From assembly GCA_024280885.1 (NCBI GenBank), contig JAJRPF010000040.1, positions 1-64,000 of the forward strand: a stretch of 64,000 nt of DNA, given 5' to 3'. Below the pieces are notes generated by a model. It saw only the letters and a program-made list of their open reading frames with translations. It was not told where the DNA came from and did no database searches. This stretch comes from Planctomycetota bacterium (lineage in GTDB: Bacteria; Planctomycetota; JAJSAM01; JAJVHW01). Both the position numbers and the translations under genes were made by a program. Numbering within the stretch: position 1 is the stretch's first letter; the number at the start of each line of letters is the position of its first letter. Positions 1 to 8,450 of this stretch are shown here, in pieces.

Positions 1-2843
1 ATCTCCTCGCAGACCACAAGGCTCGCCAGCAGGCGCTCCTCGCTGCCCGCTCTCTCTCCCTCCTCTCGTAGCACGCATCCCAGGTTGTGCTGCGCGCTCG
101 CCTCGCCTTCCCGGTACCCGATCTCGCGGCTCAGCGCGAGATACCGCTCGAAGTGTTCCTGCGCCTCGGGCAGGCGGCCGAGGGACCAGAAGACGTTGCC
201 CAGGTTCCCCGTGGCGGCGGCTTCGCCCTCCCGGTACCCGACCTCGCGGCTCAGCGCGAGATACCGCTCGTAGTGCTCACGCGCCTCGGGCAGGCGGCCG
301 AGGGACCAGAAGGCGTTGCCCAGGCTCCCCGTGGCGTCGGCCTCGGCCTTCTTGTCCCCGCGCGCCAGAGCGAGTGCCAGCGTGCGGCGGAAGGCCGCCT
401 CGGCCTCCTCCTGGCGCGAGGTTCGCCAGAAGACGTTGCCGAGTGCCAGCGCCGCCTTCCCACACACCTCTTCGTCGCGCGCCTCCTCGGACAGGCGTTC
501 TGCCTCCTCAGCGCACTCCTCCTGCCGTGCGCGGCGGCCCAGCGGGTCGAGTGCCTTCGCCAGCCGCAGCAGGGTCTTCGCGCGTTCCAGACCGGTCAGA
601 AGATCCGGGATCGCCAGCGCGCGCTCGGTCAGCGACGCCACCTGCGCGTGCAGATAGCCCCTGGTCAGATGTGCTTGCGCCGCTTCGAGGTAGCGCAGGG
701 CGTTATCCCCCCGGGCGCCCTTCAGATAGTGCTCGCAGAGGTCCACGCAGAGCGCGCCGTCCAGCGTCTCCGGGTCCTTGTCAGTGGCCTTGGTGCGCGC
801 CTCGAGAGCCTCGGCGAGGGCGGCGTGGTATTCCTCCCGCAGTTGTTCGAGCAGGCTTCCGTAGAGCGCTTCCTGCACTTGATGGTGGTCGAAGACCATG
901 TGCCGCCCAGCAGCGCGAACCAACCGGTGCTTGCGCTCCATCTGACCAAAGCGCTTGAGCAGCGGGATGCGGCCGAGTCCCACCACGTCGCCGATCAGAC
1001 CCGGATCGAATTCGAAGCCCCAGCAGCATGCCACATCGAGCAAATCGCGCTCTTCCTCTGACAGGTCCGCCACCCGCGCGTTCACCAGATCCAAGATCGA
1101 TGACGGGATCTTGATCTCGTTGATGATCTGCGTCGAGACCCACGTCCCGTCGTCCTTCTGCGTGATGAACTGTCCCTCGCGCAGACCGCGGATGATCTCG
1201 AACGCGAAGAACGGGTTGCCGTCGGAGTTCACCGCGATCTTGCCGCCCAGATCTTCCGCCAGTTGTTTCGAGCCGAGCGAATCACCGAGCAGCGCAACAA
1301 GGTCCTTCGGGCCGAGTCGAGGCACGTCCAGACGCGATGTTTGATCGAGTCGGGAGGTGTTGGCCACCCACTCCTCGGACACCCCGGGACGCATCGTCCC
1401 GATGAGCAGAACGCGGTGTCCCGGCACCGCTTGCGCCAGCGCCGTGAAGAGCATCCGTGCGTCCTCCGGCGCGAAGTGCAAGTCGTCAATCAGGACGACC
1501 GCCGGACGCTCCGCAGCGAGGTTGCGGGTCGCATGCACGAAGCACGTGCCCAGCGAATCCTTCGTCAGTTCCACGACGCCGGTCGGAGACGGCTCGCCGC
1601 GCAGGAGTGCGTCGAAGGCCGGCACCAGCAGCGGAGTCTGTGAGAGGTACTCCGCGCACCCGATGTCGCCAAAGTGCTCGCGGTAGGCAGACGAGAAGCC
1701 GCCTGCGGCTGTGGCAGCGCCGCCCGGCGGGTAGCTCCCGAAGAGGAAGTTGAGGTCCTCGCCGTCGGCTTGCAGACGATTGATGAGTTCATCGACCAGG
1801 CGTGACTTCCCGATCCCCGCCTCGCCTTCGAGCAGCACGACCTGACCGTCGCCCGCCTTCGCCGCCTCGTAGAGACCGCGCAACTTCGCGATCTCCTTCT
1901 CGCGGCCGTACACCGCCGTCTCGCGCGGGATGCGAACGCGCCGGATCGGGCGCTTGGTCGTCGCTTGGAGTTGACGCGCGCGCGCGTGCCACCAGTCGGA
2001 GTCCTCGCCCTCTTCGAGGACGGCGAGGAGTTCATCCGCGGACGCGAAACGTTCGTCGGCCTTCTTGGCAAGGAGGGTGTGAACGACCTCCTCGAAGAAG
2101 GCGCTGAGTTGCGGATTGATGTCACCGAGGCGACGCGGCTCGCTCTCGCAAACGTTCTTCATGACCGCGCGGAAGTCGTCGCCTCGGTACGGGTGCTGAC
2201 CTGTCGAGAGTTCGTAGAGCAGGAGACCGAGAGCGTGCAGGTCGGTGCGGTGGTCCACTTCCCCGCCGTCGAATTGCTCGGGGGCTGCGTACTCGACCGA
2301 CCCGACAAAGGCGCCCGACTGGCTGAGGCGGATCTGCTCGTCCGCGAGTCGCGCGACACCAAGATCCATCACCTTGACGACATGGTCGGCGGTGATGAGG
2401 ACGTTCTCGGGTTTGAGGTCGCGGTGCACGACACCCGCGTCGTGGATAGCGGTGAGCCCCTTGCAGATCTCGCGGGCGACGTGGCGGCAGAGTTCCTCGG
2501 GGATCCGGTCCAACTCGACCTGCAACTCGGAAAGCGTCTGCCCCTCGACGTACTCCATGACCAGATACGCATTCGCCCTTCCGGCGACGACGAGTTGGTC
2601 ACAGTCGAGCGTCCGCACGACATTCTCGTGTGTGATCGACTGCCCGAGCGCGGCCTCGCGCATGAAGCGCTTGAAGAAGCCCTCGGTCTCGAGCAGATGC
2701 GGGTGCACGACCTTGAGCGCGACGCGGTCACCCACGCTCAGCCCCAGTGCGCGACCGGCAACCGTTGCGGCGTAGACCTTCCCCATCCCGCCCGAGCCGA
2801 GCTCGCGGTCGATCAGGAATGGTCCGAGTCGTTCCCCTTGCAT
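1..2843 (-). CDS. Ser/Thr protein kinase with AAA ATPase and TPR repeats (3' end off window)
   Basis: The first 947 codons of a gene running off the left edge. The N-terminal 270 residues are a Hanks-type kinase: glycine loop GSGGMGKVY near residue 17, catalytic lysine in VALKVV (residue 44), HRDLKPEN at about 140, and DLG in place of DFG. It is followed by a YGREKEI-type AAA/STAND ATPase with Walker A GEAGIGKS (lysine near 346) and a LIDD Walker B. From about residue 660 there are TPR units of 40 residues. No transmembrane segment was seen before the edge. Family knowledge: such kinases are cytoplasmic signalling ATPases in which TPRs act as a sensing or scaffold region; the target is unknown. 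The ATG at 2843 precedes the kinase loop directly. Confidence in the domains is high; the role is inferred. Confidence 0.93.
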   Translation of the reverse strand, partial: MQGERLGPFLIDRELGSGGMGKVYAATVAGRALGLSVGDRVALKVVHPHLLETEGFFKRFMREAALGQSITHENVVRTLDCDQLVVAGRANAYLVMEYVEGQTLSELQVELDRIPEELCRHVAREICKGLTAIHDAGVVHRDLKPENVLITADHVVKVMDLGVARLADEQIRLSQSGAFVGSVEYAAPEQFDGGEVDHRTDLHALGLLLYELSTGQHPYRGDDFRAVMKNVCESEPRRLGDINPQLSAFFEEVVHTLLAKKADERFASADELLAVLEEGEDSDWWHARARQLQATTKRPIRRVRIPRETAVYGREKEIAKLRGLYEAAKAGDGQVVLLEGEAGIGKSRLVDELINRLQADGEDLNFLFGSYPPGGAATAAGGFSSAYREHFGDIGCAEYLSQTPLLVPAFDALLRGEPSPTGVVELTKDSLGTCFVHATRNLAAERPAVVLIDDLHFAPEDARMLFTALAQAVPGHRVLLIGTMRPGVSEEWVANTSRLDQTSRLDVPRLGPKDLVALLGDSLGSKQLAEDLGGKIAVNSDGNPFFAFEIIRGLREGQFITQKDDGTWVSTQIINEIKIPSSILDLVNARVADLSEEERDLLDVACCWGFEFDPGLIGDVVGLGRIPLLKRFGQMERKHRLVRAAGRHMVFDHHQVQEALYGSLLEQLREEYHAALAEALEARTKATDKDPETLDGALCVDLCEHYLKGARGDNALRYLEAAQAHLTRGYLHAQVASLTERALAIPDLLTGLERAKTLLRLAKALDPLGRRARQEECAEEAERLSEEARDEEVCGKAALALGNVFWRTSRQEEAEAAFRRTLALALARGDKKAEADATGSLGNAFWSLGRLPEAREHYERYLALSREVGYREGEAAATGNLGNVFWSLGRLPEAQEHFERYLALSREIGYREGEASAQHNLGCVLREEGERAGSEERLLASLVVCEE
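105..344 (-). repeat. two near-identical 120-bp TPR units
   Basis: Two adjacent 120-bp units inside the kinase gene (105-224 and 225-344) match at about 90% by eye at the DNA level. Each encodes one 40-residue TPR with GNLGNVFWSLGRLPEA at its core. Neighbouring TPRs on either side are much more diverged, so this pair is a recent duplication or has been homogenised. Confidence 0.85.
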
Positions 2844-2893
2844 GAGCAGGAGTGTACCGAGCGGGAGGCGATACGGAGCCGGTCTCGTTTCTT

Positions 2894-3292
2894 TCACCCC
2901 GCTCGCGGGCGCTGCGCGATCTCTGGAAACGTCCGGAGGAGGCGCGCATCGAACGTGAGTAGGGGCTCATCGCGGACGACGGCGAGAGCGATGAAGAGCG
3001 TGTCGTAGACGGTCGTTCCGGTCGCGAGCGCGAGATCCAGTGCGGGATGCCATAGCTCCGCGGCCGGTGTGACGTGCGTGATCAGCGCCTCGGCCAGGTC
3101 GAGCGCGTCATGCGCCTGCGCCGCGGGCAAGCCTCGCGTCGTGGCCCATTGCCAGGCGACGTTCGCGAGTTCGGAGAGAGCCACGTCGGGGACATGAACC
3201 GTGTCGGTCCGTTCGAGAGCATCGGCCGCTGCGGCACGGTACTCCGTGACGTTCAGAAGCGCGTACGCTAGGACGTTGGTATCGAAGACCAC
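2894..3292 (-). CDS. vapC: PIN-domain ribonuclease toxin (VapC-like)
   Basis: A 132-residue PIN-domain protein, normal VapC length. The acidic catalytic residues are visible: Asp in VFDTNVLAYA near the start, Glu in ALSELANVAW, Asp in VYDTLFIALA and Asp in LLTFDARLL. VapC toxins are Mg-dependent endoribonucleases neutralised by a cognate antitoxin. The start is GTG at 3292, one base after the stop of the antitoxin gene upstream, so the pair is translated together. Family assignment is secure; the RNA target cannot be read from sequence. Confidence 0.9.
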   Translation of the reverse strand: MVFDTNVLAYALLNVTEYRAAAADALERTDTVHVPDVALSELANVAWQWATTRGLPAAQAHDALDLAEALITHVTPAAELWHPALDLALATGTTVYDTLFIALAVVRDEPLLTFDARLLRTFPEIAQRPRAG

Positions 3293-3293
3293 C

Positions 3294-3518
3294 TCAAGAG
3301 CGCCCTTTCTCTACCCATCGGTCCACGTCTTCGGCATGCAGTTCCGGCAATCGCTCCCAGCGCGCACGCAACTCGGCGACGGCGTCGGACCGACTGCGAT
3401 AGCGGCTAGCGAGAAGCTCCCGGAGTTCCTGCTCCATGGAGCGCCCGTTGCGCTGCGCGTCGCTCTTGATGCGCAGCACGAGATCCTCCGAAACCCCGCG
3501 AATGGTGATCGTTGCCAT
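3294..3518 (-). CDS. vapB: ribbon-helix-helix antitoxin (VapB/FitA-like)
   Basis: A 74-residue protein with the FitA/VapB pattern: a short beta strand MATITIRGVSED, then two helices with NGRSMEQELRELL, typical of Arc-type ribbon-helix-helix DNA binding. The acidic and basic C-terminal half would wrap the PIN toxin. The ATG at 3518 is chosen because the beta strand begins there; an upstream in-frame ATG at 3584 would add 22 residues unlike the family. It sits directly before the VapC gene. Autorepression is expected for this family, and a candidate operator lies at 3570-3606. Confidence 0.87.
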   Translation of the reverse strand: MATITIRGVSEDLVLRIKSDAQRNGRSMEQELRELLASRYRSRSDAVAELRARWERLPELHAEDVDRWVEKGRS

Positions 3519-3569
3519 GATGTGCCGACACGCACCCTCCGGGGCCTTGCGCCGCGGCGCCAGCAAAAT

Positions 3570-3606
3570 GCATGCATCGATCACGACCGATCAATAACGT
3601 GCATGC
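3570..3606. promoter_or_regulatory. candidate vapBC operator
   Basis: Just upstream of vapB are two CGATCA direct repeats exactly 10 bp apart (3578-3583 and 3588-3593), flanked by two GCATGC palindromes (3570-3575 and 3601-3606). Helically phased half-sites are what ribbon-helix-helix repressors bind. No clear -35/-10 pair was found, so this is an inference. Confidence 0.35.
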
Positions 3607-3663
3607 GCTCACGTTTATCATCCATGACGCAACCATCGATTGGCCTCAACTCGCCTCTACTAG

Positions 3664-3905
3664 CGGAGCACCGGAGGAAGAGCCGAGACCGACTTCTTGA
3701 TCGAGGTCGCGGGCCACGTCGTCCCGATCGAGGTGAAGGCGGGGCTGAGTCCCAAGAGCAAGAGTCTGCGCTCGTACGACCAACAGTTCGCACCCGACGT
3801 GATGGTCCGCACGAATCTGCTCAACGTGAAGCAAGACGGCAAGCTGATGAACGTCCCGCTCCATGCGGCGCACGAGACGGCGCCCGAAACTCCCCATGCA
3901 TCTCC
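3664..3905 (+). pseudogene. C-terminal relic of an AAA ATPase with DUF4143 domain
   Basis: Right after an in-frame TAG, this frame reads ETDFLIEVAG, VPIEVKAG, KSLRSYDQQ and NVPLHA. That is the nuclease-like C-terminal signature of the ATP-binding DUF4143 proteins, normally about 400 residues; only about the last 70 remain. No start codon or ATPase portion exists upstream. The fragment lies tail to toxin, next to the VapBC pair, suggesting that insertion of the pair or a deletion removed the rest. The flanks 3607-3663 and 3906-4048 hold nothing else recognisable. Confidence 0.72.
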
Positions 3906-4048
3906 CAGAATGTCGAGGCCACGGCGATCGGGTGATTCTCGGCGACACAAAGCGGGAGTGCGACGCTAGGAGCGAACCTGGCATCGTGAGTCCGACACCG
4001 GGCCGGCGGCGGGCATCGCCCCATACGATGCAGGGCCACCGCGCTCGG

Positions 4049-5299
4049 CTATCTCGCAGACGCGTCGCCGGTGTCGTCCGGCTCGACGAGACGATCCACC
4101 AAGTACTGCGCGAGGCCCAAGCACGCGGGATCGCCGGGCGAGAAGACGCTCGCATGGACGATCTTGCCTTCGTGGGTCGCGACCAGTCGGACGGTACTCG
4201 ACAGTTCGCCGAAGAGCTTCGTGAACTTCTCGTCGTCGAGGAGCGCGAACGGGACGGACAGGGCACGACTCTCGCGAAACTCTGCAATGCGATTCCGAAC
4301 GCCGTTGCGCTGTAGTGTGTCGCTCTTGGGGAACGTCGAGGGGCGCACCACGACCAGCACCTGAACCGGTCGCTTGGCGTTGGCTCGGGCGAAGCGTTCG
4401 AGCACGCGCAACTCCTTGTCCACGTAGTCGCTCATCTCTGGGCACACCCAGATCACGATCACCTTCCCCCTGAGATGCGCCCAGTCGATGGTGGGCGCAC
4501 CGACCCAGTCGCGGGCGTGCAACTTCGCCGTCCGCTTGCGCCACAGTGTCTTCCGGATAGCGAACTCGGCGGCCATGCTCTCCGCGGCAAACCGCACCGA
4601 GAACTCATTCGTGTGACCGCTCGCCGTCTCTTCCCGCCCCCATGCGGCCATCGCCTTCTTGCTCTTTGCGTACGCGGCGGTGGCTCCGCGGAAGTCCCCC
4701 GTAACGGAGCGTAAATCGCCGAGGCTAAGCTCGTTCACGGCCTTGGCGTGCCCCTCCAGACTCGCGCTCAGGTCGATGCGGACCGCGATAGCCGCTTGCA
4801 CGTCCCCCGAGCACATCAGGACCTCAGGGAGGAAAGTGTGCCGGGCGCGTATCGCAAGTTGCCCGCCGGGGAAGCGCGAGATGCAAGCATCGACGACACG
4901 CCGGGCCTCGTCGAAGCGGCGCAGCTTGAGCGATCTCCGGTAGTAGTACACGAGCCCCGAGCGCAGCACGCCCTCGTCTTCGGGCAGCGTCCACAAGTCC
5001 CAGTCCGACCGACCAAAGGCGTCGGAGAAGCGTGCGATGAGTTCGGCCTGGGTTCGGTCCCATGCGACGTGCCCGGTTCGATACCACGCGTCGTCTCTCT
5101 GCTCGCTCGGCGGGAATACGTGTGCACTCAGCGCCGCCCGGGCGCGGCGCGTCTCCGCCATCGAGTCGATCGCCTTCGCGGCGTCAATGGAACCCTCCGA
5201 GTCCTGGGCGCGAGCGCCCACGGTGCCGCCGCCGACAACCGCTGAGACGGCGAGCATGAATACGGCTGCCGACAGGGGCGCTCGCGTCCGATTCCGCAT
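4049..5299 (-). CDS. secreted protein with helical-repeat region and thioredoxin-like C-terminus
   Basis: About 416 residues. A signal peptide (basic start, then AAVFMLAVSAVVGGG and an AxA-like site at GARAQ) sends it to the envelope. The middle is helical and TPR-like (FDEARRVVDAC, DFRGATAAYAKSKKA). The last 150 residues look like a TlpA/thioredoxin fold: GAPTIDWAHLRGKVIVIWV, then DKELRVLERFARAN. The redox CxxC is missing; only a single Cys in VCPEM stands where the active site would be. The ATG at 5299 is preferred because GGAG lies six bases before it; an ATG at 5305 abuts that GGAG. Function unknown; a non-catalytic thioredoxin-like role is inferred. Confidence 0.72.
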   Translation of the reverse strand: MRNRTRAPLSAAVFMLAVSAVVGGGTVGARAQDSEGSIDAAKAIDSMAETRRARAALSAHVFPPSEQRDDAWYRTGHVAWDRTQAELIARFSDAFGRSDWDLWTLPEDEGVLRSGLVYYYRRSLKLRRFDEARRVVDACISRFPGGQLAIRARHTFLPEVLMCSGDVQAAIAVRIDLSASLEGHAKAVNELSLGDLRSVTGDFRGATAAYAKSKKAMAAWGREETASGHTNEFSVRFAAESMAAEFAIRKTLWRKRTAKLHARDWVGAPTIDWAHLRGKVIVIWVCPEMSDYVDKELRVLERFARANAKRPVQVLVVVRPSTFPKSDTLQRNGVRNRIAEFRESRALSVPFALLDDEKFTKLFGELSSTVRLVATHEGKIVHASVFSPGDPACLGLAQYLVDRLVEPDDTGDASAR

Positions 5300-5417
5300 T
5301 GCCATCTCCAGAGCATACCACGCGGCTGTCGTCAGATTACTTACCCGCCACCGCCCCCCCCCTGAAGCGATGCCCCTTCCCCGCCTCGTCCGGACCGAAG
5401 CGTACGGATGCGCTGGG

Positions 5418-6353
5418 TCAGTAGCGGTTGGACGCCGCTTCGAGTTCGCCGCGGAACGTCAGATAGCTGCCGTAGCGCGTGCGCGCGACATCGCCGGACG
5501 CGACGGCGGCGACCACGGCGCAGCCGGGCTCTTTCTCGTGGCGGCAGTCGAGGAAGCGGCACTTCGCGGGAACTGGGAACTCGGGGAAGTTCAGTTCGAG
5601 GTCGCGCGGTTCGATCGCGACGAGACCGAATTCCTTGATGCCGGGGGTGTCGATCACGTGCCCGTCGTCGGCGTCGTCGGGGATGCGCACGAGTTCGGCG
5701 GCCGTCGTCGTGTGCTTGCCCTTGCCCGAGTGGCGGCTGATCTCGCCCGTCTTCAGTTCGACGCCGGGGAGCACGCGATTGATGAGCGACGACTTGCCCG
5801 TTCCGGACGGCCCCGCGAACACCGAGCAACGCCCCGCAAGTAGCTCCCGCAGACGCTCGATACCGGTGCCGCTCTGGGCGCACGTCTTGAGCAACTCGTA
5901 CCCGAGACGCTCGTACAACGCGATGATCGACTGCGTGTTCTCATCCGGCTCGAGATCCACCTTGTTGAAGACGAGGATCGGCGGGACGTGACCAGCGTGG
6001 CACGCGACGAGAAGTCGATCGACGAGACCTGAATGCGGCGCCGGATCGGCATGCGCGAACACGAGCACCGCGCGATCGGCATTCGCGACGAGCACCTGAT
6101 TGCGCCAGCGACCGACGATCTCCGGACGCAGTAGGCTGCTGCGGCGATCCTCGACGCCCGCAATCACGACATCGCCCTGGTCGGTTTGATCGACGCGCAC
6201 AATATCGCCGACCGCGACGGGGCTCTTCTGGCGACCGCGTCCGCGGTGGAACGTGCCGCGCAGCGTGGCATCGGCGATGCGACCGTCGTGCATCTCCACG
6301 ACGACCCGCTTGCGGTCAACACGTAGCGCGAGTGCGGTTCCCTCTTCGATCAT
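5418..6353 (-). CDS. rsgA: ribosome small-subunit GTPase RsgA
   Basis: 311 residues, the usual RsgA length. It has an N-terminal OB-fold, then a circularly permuted GTPase with G4 FNKVDLEPDE before G1 GPSGTGKSSLIN and G3 DTPGIKEF, the family hallmark. The C-terminal zinc site is present as CRFLDCRHEKEPGC. RsgA checks late 30S assembly and releases factors on GTP hydrolysis. The ATG at 6353 begins the OB-fold; the frame stays open upstream, but that part is low-complexity Arg-rich and not family-like. It is followed by the GGDEF gene's 3' end, with no sign of an operon. Confidence 0.96.
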   Translation of the reverse strand: MIEEGTALALRVDRKRVVVEMHDGRIADATLRGTFHRGRGRQKSPVAVGDIVRVDQTDQGDVVIAGVEDRRSSLLRPEIVGRWRNQVLVANADRAVLVFAHADPAPHSGLVDRLLVACHAGHVPPILVFNKVDLEPDENTQSIIALYERLGYELLKTCAQSGTGIERLRELLAGRCSVFAGPSGTGKSSLINRVLPGVELKTGEISRHSGKGKHTTTAAELVRIPDDADDGHVIDTPGIKEFGLVAIEPRDLELNFPEFPVPAKCRFLDCRHEKEPGCAVVAAVASGDVARTRYGSYLTFRGELEAASNRY

Positions 6354-6433
6354 GCCGGTGGAGTGTGGAGGGCGCGCGGGCGTGTGCGCCACTCTTTCCG
6401 GCGGCGCTCTTTCAAGGCAGAGCGCGGGCGCGC

Positions 6434-8374
6434 CTACTCTTCGGCGATCTCGTGCGCGACGAGACTCGACTTCGCCTCGACGCAGACGCGGTTGCGACCG
6501 TTGTCCTTGGCGGCGTAGAGCGCGCAATCCGAGCGCCGGATCATTTCCTCGATCTCGTCGGCCTCGCCATGGAAGGCGGTGACCCCGATCGAGACGGTGA
6601 GTGGCGTATCGGCGTAGGCCTCGAACATCTCGGCACAATGCCCGGCCAGCGTCACGCGCAGGCGCTCGGCGTAGAGCACGGCGTGCTGTACCGGCGTCTC
6701 GGGCAGAACGATGAGGAACTCTTCACCGCCGTAGCGACCGTAGTGATCGATCTCGCGACTGCACGCTGCGATGAGTTGCGCAACGGCCTGAAGAACGATG
6801 TCGCCGACCTGGTGGCCGTGCGTGTCGTTCCAGTTCTTGAAGAGGTCCACGTCGAGCAACGCGATCGAGAGCGGCGTACCGAAACGGCGCGAGCGCTCGA
6901 TCTCGGACGAGAGGATGCGCATGATGTTGCGGCGGTTGTTGATGCCGGTCAGTTCGTCCTTCTCGGCGAGCGTACGTAGCTTCCGGCTCTGCATGCCGAG
7001 CACGACGTTGTCGAGCACGAGTCCCAACGCATCGCTGAGGAGTTCGAGCTGGCGGACGTCGTCGTCGTCGACGTCTTGTCCGGAGAGGAAGCGGTCGGCG
7101 ACAAGCAATCCCATCGGCTTGCTTCCAGCACGCAGCACAGCACCACCGAACGAGTCGACGCCGAGTTGCTCCAGCACGCGAATGTCCTGACGCGGACACA
7201 GACCGCGCACGGCACGGCCGCGCTCCATGGCCTGCTGCAGCGCACCCGCGCCGTCCAACTCGACACCGACGCCGTGGACGCCGCCGGCATACGTCAGGTC
7301 GGACGGATCACTGACGGCGCGTCCCTGAAGCCGGAACGGATCGGTCGGATGCGGCTCAAGCAGGAGAACACGGTCGAGGTCGAGCCCCTCGCGGATGGCG
7401 CGCAGCCCCTGCGAGACGATGTCTGCCACCGAACCAAGGCGGCGCGTCGCCAGAATGCGTCGGTGCGCCTCGGCCAAACGCTCGGCAGCCGTGCCGCGCG
7501 AGAGCTCTTGCGGTTCGGTCGCGCCGCAGCGCATCTCCTCGTTGGTCAGGACACGGGCCAGATCCTCGGCCTTCGTTCCGTCGAAGCCGAGGAGCGCGGC
7601 GGCGTGCGCCAGTTCGAGACGGATCGACTCCATCGCGGCTGCTGTGTCGGAGTCGGCGGCGTCGCCGGTGTCGCTCTGTTCAGTGTCAGCGGCTGGCAGC
7701 GCGCCGAACCCTGCGGCGGTTGCGATGCGATCCGCGTCGCGGACGACGGCGAGCAGCTTCTGCGTCGTCTCGTCGAGCTTGCGATAGCCGACCTCGATCT
7801 CATCCACGTCGGTGCCCGTGCGCGCCGAGGGCAGTGCGCGAGCCACCTGCGTTACGCGCTCACCGAGTCTCCAGCGAGCGGCGATCTGCTTCACGCGGCA
7901 CTCGTCACAGGCCTCATCCGGCGCGCAGCAGTCTCCAGCAACGTCGTGCATCAGCCCGGCGAAGAACGCCTCTTCCATGTCGTCGTACTCACCGGTGCTG
8001 GCGATCCAGCGCGCGGCGGCGGCGACGGCGACGGAGTGCACCCAATGACGACAGACCTGCTCGACGGAGTCCCGACGACGCCGGTCGGGCAGTCCGGGCA
8101 AATTCGAGATCGCCTGGACCAGGGAAGCGCGACCAATACGGTCCATGGCGTCCGCGAATTCGAGCGACTCTTCGTCGGCGTTCTCGTAGAGCGGGCAACG
8201 CGTCAGGCGCAACATCAAACCAGAGAGAACGGTGTCGATCTCGACGATCTGTGAGAGTTCGCCGTGTAGCGGCGCGTCGGCCAGCAGGAGGTCGAGCGCA
8301 CGCTGGCGGACGACCTCGAGTGCGGGCGGCACTGCGACGGCGACGATGGGATCGGTGGTTGCGATATCGGACAT
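6434..8374 (-). CDS. HDOD-GAF-GGDEF diguanylate cyclase
   Basis: 646 residues, no transmembrane segment. The N-terminal 200 residues are an HDOD domain (PPALEVVRQRAL, then MEEAFFAGLMHDVAGD with an HD pair). The middle, about 300-470, is GAF-like (VADIVSQGLRAIREGLDL, GLLVADRFL). The last 165 residues are a GGDEF domain: DELTGINNRRNI, substrate helix LLDVDLFKNWND and the active-site loop YGGEEFLIVLP, so cyclase activity and c-di-GMP synthesis are expected. No RxxD inhibitory site was spotted just before the loop. Start at ATG 8374, with only a weak CTGGA before it; an in-frame ATG at 8404 is possible. Confidence 0.9.
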   Translation of the reverse strand: MSDIATTDPIVAVAVPPALEVVRQRALDLLLADAPLHGELSQIVEIDTVLSGLMLRLTRCPLYENADEESLEFADAMDRIGRASLVQAISNLPGLPDRRRRDSVEQVCRHWVHSVAVAAAARWIASTGEYDDMEEAFFAGLMHDVAGDCCAPDEACDECRVKQIAARWRLGERVTQVARALPSARTGTDVDEIEVGYRKLDETTQKLLAVVRDADRIATAAGFGALPAADTEQSDTGDAADSDTAAAMESIRLELAHAAALLGFDGTKAEDLARVLTNEEMRCGATEPQELSRGTAAERLAEAHRRILATRRLGSVADIVSQGLRAIREGLDLDRVLLLEPHPTDPFRLQGRAVSDPSDLTYAGGVHGVGVELDGAGALQQAMERGRAVRGLCPRQDIRVLEQLGVDSFGGAVLRAGSKPMGLLVADRFLSGQDVDDDDVRQLELLSDALGLVLDNVVLGMQSRKLRTLAEKDELTGINNRRNIMRILSSEIERSRRFGTPLSIALLDVDLFKNWNDTHGHQVGDIVLQAVAQLIAACSREIDHYGRYGGEEFLIVLPETPVQHAVLYAERLRVTLAGHCAEMFEAYADTPLTVSIGVTAFHGEADEIEEMIRRSDCALYAAKDNGRNRVCVEAKSSLVAHEIAEE

Positions 8375-8450
8375 TCCAGTGTCTCGGTTGCGACAGTCCC
8401 TCATCGGCATGCGCGCGATGAAGCTGAAAGCCCTCTTCTTCCACATTCTC

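Noticed and set aside
2869-2882. GCGATACGGAGCC shared with 33601
   Set aside because: A 13-base match is expected by chance at this length.
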